Below, one piece after another: positions 37,091 to 50,640 of a stretch of 64,000 nt of DNA. The notes below the pieces were generated by a model. That model made no database searches. It was not told the DNA's origin and was given only the letters and a program-made list of their open reading frames with translations. Every line of letters begins with the position of its first letter. Position 1 is the first letter of the stretch. The position numbers were made by a program, and so were the translations under genes. The DNA comes from Synchiropus splendidus (Eukaryota > Chordata > Actinopteri > Syngnathiformes > Callionymidae): assembly GCF_027744825.2 (NCBI RefSeq), contig NC_071347.1, positions 11,097,501 through 11,161,500 of the forward strand, given 5' to 3'.

Positions 37091-40000
37091 CACTGTTGCA
37101 ACACATTCATGAGGTCAGTCTTCTCGTTTCACACTGAACACAAGGGCCGGATGAATACATGCAAAGGGCCCCTTGTGGCCCCGCGCCACACTTTTGATTT
37201 GCCGATGGGAAGCCAACATCAAAACAAACAAGAGCAGCACACACACACACACATCATAAGGACGACTATTGTATAAATAGAGCAATAAACGTTGTGTAAT
37301 CACTCGTGGTTAACACATTTAAATGTTCTTTCGACTCAGATGAATCAGACACAATATCATGGCTAATGGCGACTAACGCAGAGGAGAAAATGACCGTACA
37401 AATGGCTCTTCACACACACAAACACACAAGTCTGTGACCTCTGGAGTGAAAAAAGCGTTTTCGTAATTGATTTGTTTGTAAAAGTAATTGACAAAAAAAC
37501 ATTCGATTCCGGGAAGGCTCCTAAACTTTAGTTCACCAACTCCTCGAAACAGATATGATCCTCTGCAGGACACAACACAGACTCGACTGTCACAAATGCA
37601 CTGTCAAAAGCAAACAGCACTTGTGCGTCCTTAGAGACCCAAACATTTGCACCGCGTCATGGAGCTGAATCACGTCATCGGGTCTCTTCATTTTAAGCAC
37701 ATTTTATAAAATCATTGCATCAATAATTGTATCATGAGTCAACTTTTCCAGGACAAGTGAGAGCTAAACAACGGAGTCTGGTGTCGTGCATCTTCATGAA
37801 CGTAATTGTGACTCTCAAATATTTGCATTTCAACAACTGCATTACATTTCCCAGCAGGCTCATAAACATACCCCCCGCCCCCACCCCTCGCCGACACACA
37901 CACACAGTCACCATTCAGCAGGCCAGCGGTCCTGTCAGAGGAGTGTGTTCACGGAAGAGGGCAGTGGCCACACAGCTGCCCACCATGACCAGCACAAAAA
38001 GATAGCTCCCATATACTTTCTGACAGGCGGATTAATGGAACCCTATAGGAGCTCCTCTGTAGACCCACCCCCCTAAAAAGCCTGACGGAGATAGAATAGT
38101 CTAACCAGCTCCATTCATTACTGCAGCAGCACAGAAAGAGCACACACAGCACTGACAAACTAGTTCCTTGTGACTTATGGCTGAAGAACTCATAAAGGAA
38201 TACATACACATTTGTTTGGGACGGAGGAATCTATGCCACGACTTTAACAGCGATCAAAAGTCATCCCTGTTTGCACAGAAGATAAATCGGGAGCTTTGGT
38301 GGGCTGCAGGTATTTGGGAGTCAGCAGGGTGAAACTGGGCTTCCCTGTGACTTTCTTTCTCTCACTTGTTCATACTGAAGAGTGGCCTCGAACGTGGCTA
38401 AGTAAGTGAAGCAGTGAAGAGAGAGAGCACCTGCAGGACACACTGAAAACTGCAAGTGTCCTGTACTTATGTCTATATTCGGTCGTACACGCTTCTATTT
38501 TTCTGTTTCCATTGTTTTCAGATTCATCTAGGGTTGTGGATTCAATTCAAAAGTTGCACCTCAACACCGAACCAAATCACTTCTTTTATTTCTTTCAGTC
38601 ATTCCATAAGAAGATTCTCAGATTCAGAACCACAAATCATTCAATGTCTTTTACTTTTCAGCTACAAAAGGAACAACCTGCAAGTTGCACAGTAAAATGC
38701 TCGATATTGAAGAATTCAGTATACAAAGATTCAAGGACAATGTCACATTTTAAGTGTAGTAGTCAGTTCTGTTGATAAGATTTTGTCGCATTCCCTTGTA
38801 AAATATCTTCATCGCCATCTGCTCCATTGCCCTGTTTCTCCATCGATAAATCTAATCATGAACTGCCACGTCACACCACTACAAATCATGTAGCCCCACG
38901 CCACGTCACTGGTCGCCTGCCAAGTTGATCCGACAGGCCGAGTCAATCAAGTCACTAAACTAGCTCGGACTCGTAGCACTCTTAGGACAGTCATTTTCTC
39001 TGATTCTGGTTTGCTTTGCAGATTTTCACTGCCGTGTTAGTGCAAGCGAGTCTGCACATTTTCAATAGGTGTCAGTTTAATGGCTGTTTAAAGACAAAAA
39101 AAAACACTCCTCAGTCTCAACATTGATCTCTTCAGACTGAGGTTGGGTCTCTTAACTTTGAACTACTCTACAATAATGAACTTTCACTATCAGACTTTTC
39201 ATTATTCAGCTGGATTCAGTCATTTTTTGGTGGTCGTTTCACTGTCACTGTGGCCACGTGGTTTGGAGTAAGACTTGTGACCAAATACATGATAGAACAC
39301 CCCCTAACTAGCCTTCCAACTACGAAATAAAATTGTTTTCCAACTCATTTTCTAAAGTAGTAAATACTCAATAACACTGCTGTCAGTCACACACCTTCTC
39401 ATCTATTATTATTATTGTTATTATTATTATTATGTTTCTTTTTCACTGTCAATGTGCTTATATATGTCATATATCATTGAGATCGTCCTCTATTCAGGAA
39501 CCGTTTTTGGAATTTTTTGTCATGAAAAGTCCACATAATTCTAGAGCCGTGAGTGAGGGCTACACTAGCAAATCTCCTCCATATTTGGGCAGCCCTAGTG
39601 CTGGGTAGCTACTACCACTACGGTAATGACTGTTATTTGAGTGCAAAGCCCCTAGATCCCATCCTGTTTGGATTTCCTACGCATAATAAACCTTCCAGGA
39701 GCCACTGTAATGTAAAATGTACAAGTAAAATCATGTCACTATCACCAATAAGACGATAGATTTTTCAAGTTAAGTCTTGTAAACAATGAGCCTGGTAAGC
39801 CACAGACCTTTAACCCCAACTGTAGCTCTCTTCACGAGAAGGAAGGTGCTCACATAAAATAAATCTGAAGTGCCCTCAACTTCCAACCCAAATCTACAGT
39901 CAGATTACCTACAGTGTCTTCCTAGCGTACTACTGCTGTCATATAGCATTAATAGGTGAGAAGCTTTGTATTTAAAGATCGCAGCAGATCTAATGTGTTG

Positions 40001-40765
40001 AGGGTTGAAGCTCTTGATGAACACAGATGCGAAGGTTTGTGTGTATTATTCATAAATTCTGCATTCATGAGCTGCCTCTGATTCACTCAATAGCGCTAGG
40101 AAGAGAAATGTAACACAAACACAGTCTCCTTAATATCCTCTCATCATGCAAACACCCCCTCTCTCTCTCTCACACACACACACATACACACACACACATG
40201 CTGGAACAAACACATGCAGCCACGTGCATATGGAATGTAATTTAAATCACTAATGTGTAAACAGTTTGTCATGTTTGCACAGGCCACCTGTTCTTTCTGG
40301 ACCCAAACAAAGCTCTGGCGTACGACGCAGTGTGTTAACAGTGTGTGGTGAGTAGGGGATGCCTTGCACAAGAGCAACCGGTGCACACGACCAGGCTGCG
40401 TCAGATGGTGGAGCCCTGCAGGACAGAAGCCGCATCCAGAACTATTCAAGCTGTTTCTTCAGTCGAGCTGATGCTGCTTTGGAAAGTGCAACATGTGAAG
40501 GAAAAGTTCTGAATTCTGAGACGCAGGGTTGGTTTGTTTTTTACAGTTTTGAGGACGATATCTGATCTGAGCTACCACGAGAAGTGTGACTACACATCTT
40601 AACCCCTTGTGTCCAAATGTTGCTCAGTGATGCCATCAACATGTTCAGCAGAACCACTGACAGTTATATTCAGTCTGAGCCTGTAGAATGGGACTTTACA
40701 GCTGCTGAAATGAGAATAAATCTGTACCTTTAACTGTAGCACCCAAATGTTAAGAGGAAGTCCTT

Positions 40766-41536
40766 CTATCCACCCATCCATCCATGTTTCATTTGTCCAT
40801 CCATCCATCCATCCGTCAGCTGTCCTTCCCTCCATCCATCAATCCTTCATCTGTCCATTCATCCTTCATCTGTCCTTCCCTCCATCCATCAATCCTTCAT
40901 TTGTCCATCCATCCTTCATCTGTCCATCCATCCTGCATCTGTGCATCTGTCCATCCATCCATCAATCCTCCATCTGTCCATCCATCCATCCATCCGTCAG
41001 CTGTCCTTCCCTCCATCCATCAATCCTTCATCTGTCCATTCATCCTTCATCTGTCCATCCATCCATCAATCCCTCATCTGTCCATCCATCCATCCATCCA
41101 TCAATCCTTCATCTGTCCATCCATCCTTCATCTGTCCATCCATCCATCCTGCATCTGTCCGTCCATCCATCAATCCTTCATCTGTCCATCCATCCATCCA
41201 TCCATCCATCCTTCATCTGTCCTTCCCTCCATCCATCAATCCTTCATCTGTCCATCCATCCTTCATCTGTCCATCCATCCATCAATTCTTCATCTGTCCA
41301 TCCATCCATCCATCCTTCATCTGTCCATCCATCCATCAATCCTTCATCTGTCCATCCATCCTTCATCTGTCCATCCATCCATCAATTCTTCATCTGTCCA
41401 TCCATCCATCCATCCATCCTTCATCTGTCCTTCCCTCCATCCATCAATCCTTCATCTGTCCATCCATCCTTCATCGGTCCGTCCATCCATCCATCCACCC
41501 ATCCATCCTTCATCTGTCTGTCCATCCATCCATCCA
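40766..41536 (+). repeat. ATCC minisatellite with TTCATCTGTCC core
   Basis: About 770 bp of (CATC)n tracts are interrupted regularly by CTTCATCTGTCC and CTCCATCCATCAATCC. All three plus-strand frames stay open and give His/Pro/Ser/Ile-rich strings (up to 266 codons), which are artefacts of the repeat. Confidence 0.9.
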
Positions 41537-41639
41537 TAAATCTGTAGATTTCAGGCAAACTTTGCATATGAAAACTGAAATATGACCTTTAAAATGTCTT
41601 CTAAATACATATGTAATGAGCTGCTGCCAGCAATGTTTG

Positions 41640-41760
41640 AGAGGAAACCGGAGAGCCAGGGGAAAACCCACACAAGCACCAGAAGAACATCCAGAAAGCT
41701 AACTCCACATCAACCTCGAGTCGTCCGAGCTGCCAACCTACTCACTTCAACAGAATATTT
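41640..41760 (-). mobile_element. LINE/SINE 3' tail fragment
   Basis: On the minus strand the stretch carries TTCTTCTGGTGCTTGTGTGG and GTTTTCCCCTGGCTCTCCGG. This is the widespread teleost retrotransposon tail that usually reads like GTTTGCATGTTCTCCC, CTTGCGTGGGTTTTCTCCGG. Confidence 0.45.
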
Positions 41761-42448
41761 CCTTGTCTTTCATCGGTTAAAAGGGGGCATTACAAGTAAA
41801 TCAAAAAGTCACAGGGGTCACGATGTTGCCCATCAGCCAGTCGCTCCTCAGGGAAACATTGCACCTTCACTGAGTCTAGTAGCTCATCCTCTGGATCTAA
41901 TGACCAGCTGAGGAGCTGCTCTCACTCTGTCATCAGGCCATCACAACTTTAACCTCCTCAAAGTAGCTGTAAGTAGAAAATGTTCCCTTTCAGTCCCACC
42001 CACTGACAGATGCCATGTTCACAAGAAGATCGGCGCGAAGACACCAGTGTGAGGCTTTAATGATGTTGAAAACTCTCTCAAAAGTCTCCAGAAGACTGGA
42101 GTCAGTAAAGACGCTAACAAATGAGTTCACGCTCATAATTGCTTCACCTCAAAAATCGAGTTAAAACTGCCGACTTTGGGTCGCAAAAGCACTCCGAGGC
42201 ACTGAGACAAAAGTCATTACACAAATCATCGCAAAATCACAGCGGGAGTCGGCTAATGCCACTTACAGTATCTCATTAAGCTATCGCATCTACTGGAGAA
42301 AAGAAAAAAAAAAAAAAAAGAAACGGAGAAACAAGAAAATAATCCAAGGCACATTAACTGATAATTCAATCAGCTCTTGTTTGGCAGCCATCTTGCCCTT
42401 GTGATGGTCTTTTTACAGCACAGACCCCTGATGAAGTTCCTCCTCCCG

Positions 42449-42873
42449 ACACACACACACACACACACACGCACACACACACTCACACGTATGCACACAC
42501 TCACACACACACTTACATGTACACACACACACACTCACACACACACTCTCACATGTACACACACACACACTCACACACACACTCACATGCACACACACAC
42601 ACACACTCACACACACACTCACACACACACTCACATGTACACACACACACACACTCACACACACACTCACATGTACACACACACACACTCACACACACAC
42701 ACACACTCACACACACACACTCACACACACACTCACATGTACACACACACACACTCACACACACACTCACATGTACACACACTCACACACACACACTCAC
42801 ACACACACTCACATGTACACACACTCACACACACACACTCACATCTACACACTCACACACACACACTCACTCT
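42449..42873 (+). repeat. CA-rich compound microsatellite
   Basis: About 425 bp of (CA)n are broken by CTCACA and by a recurring CTCACATGTACACACAC block. Open frames on both strands (THTHTH, VCVCVC) are artefacts. Confidence 0.9.
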
Positions 42874-44081
42874 CACTCTCTTGCTCTCCACCCGCCTTCT
42901 CCCGCGCTCTCTAAAAACAACAAAACATCCACCATTAGACAACGGGGTACCAGCGTAATTAGAAAATGACTTCCTTTGCAATCCTAGCTAAGTAGTTTAC
43001 ACACTGTAATTACAGGGACCAAATCATCTTTTCATCAATTCACTGATTGAGCTCATCAACCCAGTGGGATCCCGGGACTGTGCTCCGGCAACATCTGGGC
43101 TAACAGAATTAGCCCTTCAGTTCAGCACAGTGGCAGGCAGCAGCGGGATCACCGGACATCGCCGTGGCAACATCGCCTCCCGACTCGCAGGATGTGCAGC
43201 TTTCAGTCGGAGCACAGGTTCAGGCGCCTGGATCCGGGGGGAGGTCTGCTGAGACTCACATGACACCTGCTGCACTTTGAAACTCACAGGATGGTGATGT
43301 GAAATACCATTAAACATGTTTATCGGCCGATGATGGTCGTGGGTGTGTTACAAAGACACGCGCCAAACGCGCAGGAGATCAATTTTGTCTCCCAAACAGA
43401 TGATACTCCTTTTCATAAATGGCATCATTTTAGTTTATTTACAGTGGCTACAAAATTGCATTTCCAAAGTTGAAAGAAAATTACAACTCAGAAGTAAATT
43501 AATATTGGGGGAAAAATAATTTAAAAATTGACAGTGTGTCTGAGCAACCTTCCACAAACACTTTTCATGAGTACATTATTATTATTATTATCATTAGATA
43601 TAGTAGTACTAATAGTACGAGTAGTAGTCGTATTTCTATCCTTTTTTTATCCGTTTATTATAAATGTTCCATTACTTTTGACATTTCTTATTTTTATATG
43701 TATTTGGTGGAATTTTTTTTTCTTTATATGATATTTCTCTTATAATAAATTCAAATCCAAATGATTGTGGTTTTGAACATGCTTGGGTTAATTTGTGTCT
43801 TTTTATCCTCTATCGCTTCAAATGTACCATAACGTAACAATCTCCTGCTTAGAACTTTATTTTATCATTACTGTAAATTATTTTAATATTTTTGCTCTTT
43901 TTCTCATTAATTCATTCCATCCATTAGTTATTTATTAATCCAAATATTCTTCACACTTTTTTTCTATCTACAACCTAATATTCAGATACACATTTGTATT
44001 GTATCTGACCAACCAGAAGGAACATTGTAAAAGTAGTCCAGGGTAGTCAGACTCTTTCTTAGGTACAGTACATGGTGAGAA

Positions 44082-44245
44082 GCTTGGCTCAAAATGAGCT
44101 CCAGCTTGTCAGGGTACTTCCTGGACGCCTCTCCAGTGTGGTGTTCCAGGCAAGCTTAAGAGACCATGTCTGTTGGTTGACCTCGGAACACCTCTGTATT
44201 CCCTCAGAAGAGCAGGAGAAAGGGGAAAACTTGCCCCACCGACTC
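44082..44245 (+). mobile_element. LINE retrotransposon fragment
   Basis: GTACTTCCTGGACGCCTCTC, GGTGTTCCAGGCAAG and CGGAACACCTCTGTATTCCC match in order the common 3' part of teleost non-LTR elements (CTGGACGCCTCCC, GTGTTCCGGGCA, GAACGCCTCGG). It is truncated and mutated. Confidence 0.45.
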
Positions 44246-44639
44246 TCACAAGAGCTAAAAAAAAATGGATGAGTTGAGATTTTACAAACCAACATTCCAC
44301 TTAACATTATTGAAGACACTTTTGAAAACTTTTTGAGCAACTTCACCTCCTCTGTACACGTGAAACCACGTGTCTCTAGTGTTTGTTTTTGGTAGAAGCT
44401 GACCACTGCATCTTTGAAACACCCATGAAAGGGGTTACCAAAACAATCTACAGTAACAGGTCATAATGTTATGGTAGATTTCTCCCGCCATGAGTGGGTG
44501 TAGACAACAAGCTCCCGTCACTGACCTTGGTGCACGACAACACCTCTCTCAACACGTTTGCTGAGAGAGCTGAAGGTGAAGTGCTTTTGTGGGTCTCTGT
44601 CCTGCGCAGGAGGCTCTACCTCTGTCTGCTGAGGCAAGT

Positions 44640-45270
44640 GTTTAATGTGGCAGCTGTTAGCCTCGTGGATTTTCGCTAATCACTCTCTCCTGATTACTCT
44701 GATGAGTGTATGATGCTCTTAAATAATCAACCGGCAATGGGGGGAAAAAAAAAGAAAAATAATTATCATCATCTCCCTAAGTAGTGCAGCTGCACCCGCC
44801 TGCAATAATTACAAAGAGAACAGGGCGCCTTCGCTCGTCACTTACAACCACTTATTATTAGCGATAACGCTAATTGGTGCGGTGGTGGGCGACAGTTCTT
44901 CATGGGGTTCGTCGTAAAAAGCCCAACCTTCAACGTTACGGCACGCTAGAGGTCCCAAAGCCAAAGGTATTAAAGCGGAGCACGCTGAAGCGGGCCGAGA
45001 ATCGGAGGCAGGGGAGCAGCAGAAGCCCCTCAGTTGGAGCGCGAGCCCGCCCTGGCTCCGCCCCCTCCCCCACTCCTCGTATCAGCCTGGCAGACACAAT
45101 TAACATTTTCATAAAAAACAATTCCCTGCCTCCGATAGTCCAATGTAATTTGTTTTCCATCTCTGTTCATTAATCATTGTTTAAATCGGCGAGCCGTCCC
45201 CGACGCGCTGCCATCTGCACTCAGCTGTGTTACAGATATGACACCTTCCCCCTTAATGGGAGCTGACAGC
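44640..45270. promoter_or_regulatory. Candidate conserved non-coding element
   Basis: Non-repetitive, non-coding sequence is dense in TAAT/ATTA and AATAATTA motifs (GCTAATCACTC, AAATAATTATCATCATC, GCAATAATTACAAAG, CTTATTATTAGCGATAACGC, CATTAATCATTGTTTAAATC) set in GC-rich flanks. This composition is typical of developmental enhancers near ZNF536-type genes. Conservation itself cannot be seen here. Confidence 0.3.
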
Positions 45271-45729
45271 CAAGAGAGGACGGAGGAAAATAGCTTCCTG
45301 CATGTGCACCTCCACCTCACGCACGCCAGCAGGTGAGAGAGGGCTATTCAGGGTGTGTGATCAGTCAAAGGCAAGCAACATTACCGCTTGACAATCGGCA
45401 ACAAAAAACACTGAAAACTTCGTAACGACAGCGAAAGGCGACTTTTTCGGTGAACACTAGCTGCCACGGTGTTCTGCTCCTCAAATTCATTTGGTTCCTG
45501 TCGGAACAAATAGTCCAAAAGCGTAGCACATACTGTATCTTTAATATTCCAAACTAAAACAAAAAAAAATTCCCATCAGTTAAAGCAAAGAGGCTTTGAA
45601 TTCTCTCCCCTCAAAATCCTCTTCTAGAACACACCACTGACTTAAGAAGGAGCCATCTTGCCAGGCTGTCGGAGCCACTTGCTGGTTTCTCCCAAACCTG
45701 AGGAGCACTGGTTCTATTCTGAGCATCTC

Positions 45730-45800
45730 CTCAGAATCAGAATCAGAATAGAATTTATTGCCATGGTCAGTGGGGGTTCCACCAACTAGGAAAGTGCTTC
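45730..45800 (+). mobile_element. Retrotransposon tail with AGAATCAGAATCAGAAT
   Basis: AGAATCAGAATCAGAATAGA followed by TTTATTGCCATGG is a well-known dispersed teleost motif at retroelement 3' ends. Confidence 0.45.
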
Positions 45801-46305
45801 GAAATAAAGTGCTGTTAATAAATGTAAAAAATAATAAATAAATAACTAAATAAAATAACCCACAAACAACAAAGGCAGATCACAAATGGATGACTAGGCT
45901 CAGAGGAGTCTTCACCAGGACACAACGGCAGAATCTCACTCTCCATCCAGCCTTCACTGGTAGCTGAGAAGGCTTGGTCGCGGCATGGCTTTCAGTCACT
46001 TCAAGATGCAGATCCTGAAATAAGACCATCGGCGTTCAGATAAATTAAGCTTGCATCAAAGGTAATGGAGTTTGAAGTGTGAAACAAGGTGAAGAAGCTC
46101 AATATTAAGGATGGTTTTTCAGGTGTACTTGTCTGTGTAGACCACCATTGATTCAAGCGTCAAACACTGAGCTGCGCCTGCCCACTAGCACACGTTCATC
46201 AAATTCTTGTCGATAAATACTCACATTCATCTACCTTCACTACTCAGGATGATACTGTTCCTGTATCTGCCCAACACAGGACGCATTATTACACACTGAT
46301 ACGTC

Positions 46306-46477
46306 ATGAGGCTTCATGAAACAATGTCCTCAATTCCACTAGATGGCACTCTCGGCACGAAAATCTTTGGATTTCAATGACCATTTCAATGAAATACTAC
46401 ATAATTTTTAACTCAATAGCGCCACCTATTGTACTCTGAAATCAGGCCACCTTTTTCATGAAGCTTCATCAGCCCAT
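46306..46477. mobile_element. MITE-like repeat, same family as at 1.8-2.3 kb
   Basis: The copy starts with ATGAGGCTTCATGAAACA and ends with TTTCATGAAGCTTCATCA, inverted relative to each other, about 170 bp apart. It contains a CTAGATGGCACT stretch and a GCGCCACCTATTG stretch, both common in teleost dispersed repeats. Confidence 0.45.
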
Positions 46478-49400
46478 CACAACTCAAATGCGTCCCTATT
46501 TTTCGGCTGCGGGAGCAAACCAGAGTGCTAAGAGTAAACCCAGACAACAAACAAAAACCCAGGTTTGCTCTGAGTTGCCCCAAACTGAACTACAGCACCA
46601 GCCACCAGGACACTGACCACTGCAGACCTTCAACATCTGCATGTCAGAGGTCAACAGACTGAACTCAGAGCTGCAGTCACATCACATACACAGTATCTGC
46701 CCTAGAAGCCTGTCGTGTCACTGGAGTAAACACACCTACGTGTTCAAACAGCAGGAAACGCAAAACTCCGTAAAGTCAGGAAACAATGTGAAACAAAAGC
46801 TGAGGATTCTACTTTTTGTCAGTTGTTTTTTTTTGCCTTTCTCTCCTCCTCTAGTTAAATTAGCGCAGTGTTCCTACAATATGCTATTGTTTTCCTGGAA
46901 TTGGGAGCAAGGTTATTAATTATTCACTGTTGTGTTCTCATATGAGGGGGCTATGCTTTTCACTGTATTGCCTCATAGATCAAATACTTAGGGCCATGGT
47001 TCTCGGCAAATTTCACCAGGCAACATCAGGCAGATATTATTATCATCTGCAGGCAGACATTTAGGAGTTTGGAAAAAACTTTCCTGAAGAGTTGAAAGAG
47101 GTGCGACCGGTGCCTTCCACGCCGAAAACAAGTCAATAAATTCTTTCTTTCTAGTGGTTTTAAGCCTAAGTCTAAATAGCTTAAGGCATTTTTGGGGGCA
47201 AAATCCTACTCAATGTGGTGGTAAGAAGGTGCCAAAAGGTTCATCTGGACTGTTGATTTCAGCGTGGATTACTGATCAAACCATGTGCCTCGTGTTCAAA
47301 CAAGTGCCTCTATCAGGAGAGAAAGTTGCCAAGCAGAGCTTAGTCATAAGCTGCATGAATCTACCACGGCATGATGGGAAACGCTGGATGACACATTGGA
47401 TTCATGTATACACATTCACACCTTTATTTGTATTCAGACCAGATTCAGATAAATGCTTACATATTTATACATACGCAATTTATTAAATAAGGAAAGGTGC
47501 TTCCATTAGGTGCATAATGCAAAGCGAGTGCTCGCACGTGCCTGGCTCATTGTGAGTGAGCGACACTATTCGAAAGCACTCACCGTTGTGTTTTCACAAA
47601 ACACGAATGAAGTTCTGAAATAGTCATTGGAACAGTTTGCGTATAAAGGGGTCAAGCGTTTGGAGTAGGGAGCAGTGGCAAGAGAGATTGTGTGATGTGG
47701 TGAGTGACTGCGAAAAAAATATTTTTTCTTCACTTGTTATTGAGTATTGAGACCCCTAGCTGATCGAGGTGGTAATGTTGCTGACTACAAAGCAGAAGCT
47801 ACATGAAGTCAGACTCAGTCACCTGATCTCCAAGTTTGTAAAAAGGAAACTTTAAGTTTCCTTACCTGTGTACCTGAGTGAGACTCTTAGCTAAGCTCCT
47901 CCAAGACATAGACCGACTGGGAGAGATCCCACCCTCTGCCCAAAGCCCAGGGTCAGGGCACCCCCTTCTCCCCGATCCACAAGTTCCTTTAATACTTGGT
48001 TTAGTCATACAGTCTGCCTGAAAACCCAAACTCACCCGAATGTGAGCCTACATGGCCAAATATGTTGCCATGCACTTGTTGTGGTGCAGGTGAACCACTT
48101 TCAGCCCTCAGGATCTGCTTCTACGTAGAAGTGTTCTCCTACTCCCACAAGCGGTAGGTGATGAGGACCAGCTAGTCAGAAACGATGGTCCTCAGACGTA
48201 AAACCATGGAGTAGCACTCCAGGTTGGAAGTGCCCCAAAAGGAAGTGAAGTATTCTGGGCTTTTCTTCGTGAGTAATACAGTGCCTTCATCGGTCAGCAG
48301 GCTGTTGTGACAGTCTAAGAGCTGAGTGAAGAAGACAAAAGACTCAATCTATAATTCAACCACACTGCGGTCTTCACTTGAGTTCCGGAGAATTGGTTGG
48401 AATAAGTTTCAGTCACAAAATATCTTGTTCTGACCGATGGTTTATCGATTGATCGATTTGAACCACTGTTCTTCCTCAACAAATGAAGCCAATTGACGTA
48501 ACCCTTGGACAAAATGAGGTGTTTAGGGCCGGTCCATCTGAGGTGAGGACCCGGGCAGGAGGGCACGGGACAAGTCTCTTTCTTGTGTTGGGAACACTGT
48601 GTCTCCCAGAAGAGCTGGGGAAGATTTCTGGAGGGGGATGTCTGAGTAAATAGTGGATTTAAATTTTAATTTTGTCCACTCTTTTGGCACGAATGTAGTG
48701 GACTATTGTTGTGTATATAGTTGTGTGTGACACTCATAACTGACTTGAAGACATTTTGACATGATCTCCATCTCCTCCTCAAAGAAAGTCAAGCCACCAC
48801 TCTGACATGTAAATAAGGATGAATCCAAATCGAGAATTGCTCCTAGATGAATGCAGAGTGTCCCTCTGCTCTCGGTGACCAAACCAGTCCCCACCTGCGG
48901 CCAGATGGAAAGACATCAAACTCTTGGTGCATCAGAACGGACAAATGTATTCATCAGATCACAGACGAAACTCCTGACTGCACCTTTAAAGGTATTTGCG
49001 GGACGCCAGTATCAGGGCCAGCAGCGGCGGCGGCAGTAAATGATGTGTATATTCAAAGCTGAATATTTCATGTTGATTGATCGTGCTGACTGCCACCCAC
49101 CTGCTCCTCCTCCTGTCCCACCGGAGCTGGCATGAGGAGAATTCAGTAATTGAGAGGAGCAGAGCATGGTCTCTCTTTGCTCACATATGACAGATGGGGC
49201 ATCATCGCTTCAAAGGAGAGCATTTGGAAACAGGAGGGAGGAGGAGAGGAGGGGTGGCAGAGGGAGTCGAGCGGCTTTTGACAGGAGACCTGCCACTCTC
49301 TTCAGGTGACAGCATGAAAATAAAGACTCCGACTCTCATACTCTTCAGTGAAGTCGCACGAGCACAATTTGGAGTCGATTTGAATCATCACCTCAAACAT

Positions 49401-50338
49401 AATAAAATGAATCAGATGCAGATTTTATATCCTTGCACTGTATAAACCTCAACATGCATGATCGATTGACTTGTTATTGTCTTTATGCTTAAATTTTTAT
49501 GCTTTTGCGAGTGACAATGCTGCCACATGTGGGTTCCCAACAGTAACATTGAGATCATGAACTGCCACAGTGTAAAAGCATTCTAACCAAAAGGGCACAT
49601 CAAACATCACTGCAGGCTCACAAAGAATAATAAGAAAAATGTGTTGACTAAAAATGAGGATGCAGTTGATGTAGCATTTCAATCCCCAAAACTTAAGCAA
49701 ACAATGCCTCATTAAGTTTTATCATAATAGCAAAAAAAACGGCTCTTATAAACTTTGGAAATCCAATTAACCTTTCAACATGTGTTTCCTTTGGCCTTTA
49801 GAAGGCGTTTCAAATCAGTTTACATCGCTCCGGTGCCAAACAGTGAGCTCAGAAGTCAGACGTCGTGTATGTCTAGAAGCGTTTTATTAAATTGGTGCGT
49901 GAACAAAAGGAATCTGACAGCTCACTCACGCACATCAAACGTGTGTTGAAAGTTCCTTATAAGTGAATAATAAATATCCATGGCAAGTCTGGCAGTATCG
50001 CATCAGTTGACGTTCATAACGGTTTCCTGATAGTCGGGTAACTGGACTTCTCACTATTTATATGATGTTTACAAGAACACAGGAAAGGGGATACCGCGAT
50101 ATAGACGTTATAAATGAGCTCGTTTTTCACTGAGTACAGATTTCAATGATAGAAAATTGATATGGGTCGAACCGCAAGCTGATGTTTCGCTTTACGCGTC
50201 AAACGGCTCGACATGAATAACGTCCTCCACAACAGTAGGAAGCAGCTGTCAAGCGCGTCAGTCCGGCTCGACAGTCACTTCGTCAATCACGCAACTTGAG
50301 CGGCTCGTAAAGAAGAGAAATGGCTTACCTGGTCGTCG

Positions 50339-50640
50339 AGGACCTGAGGTGACAGCAGGAGTTCAGAAGAAGCGAGCGGGATGAAAAGAAGGACGATGGA
50401 GCTTCACAACATCACATTTCTTCCCTGCCTCTGTCGGAAAGACACAGCAGCGATTGGAGTCAGAGAGTAGTATTTCCACAAGAAGACAGAGCTCATGACA
50501 TCTTACCCCCGCTCATAAAAAAAAAAAAAATTGAGTGCGAGTCATTCGGCGTGTCCTGAAGCAGAATGTCTCTCTCTTCTGGTCGCTCGAGGAACAGGCG
50601 GTGCGCTGTGCGTAAAGTGCGCAGCGGTGCGCCCCAGAGC
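50339..50640 (-). other. Candidate non-coding first exon / promoter region of the znf536-like gene
   Basis: A strong donor on the minus strand (CGACGACCAG|GTAAGC, at 50339) ends a CpG-rich stretch reaching to about 50.64 kb. No other gene is seen between 31 and 55 kb on this strand, and ZNF536 genes have distant untranslated first exons. This makes it a reasonable candidate, but the upstream border and the splice to 31092 are not shown by the sequence alone. Confidence 0.3.

Larger units (their letters stand above)
31093..50338 (-). other. Large upstream intron or intergenic region of the znf536-like gene
   Basis: About 19 kb without a recognisable coding exon on either strand. It holds the SINE at 31.6 kb, DNA-element remnants at 33.9 and 36.4-37.1 kb, the ATCC and CA arrays at 40.8 and 42.4 kb, LINE tails at 41.6 and 44.1 kb, and several non-repetitive stretches with homeodomain/POU-type motifs. 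It fits the regulatory-rich surroundings known for ZNF536. Confidence 0.45.

Noticed and set aside
40747..41585. Three overlapping long open frames rich in His, Pro, Ser and Ile
   Set aside because: They come from the stop-free ATCC minisatellite.
42377..42969. Open frames of Thr-His and Val-Cys repeats on both strands
   Set aside because: They come from the CA microsatellite.
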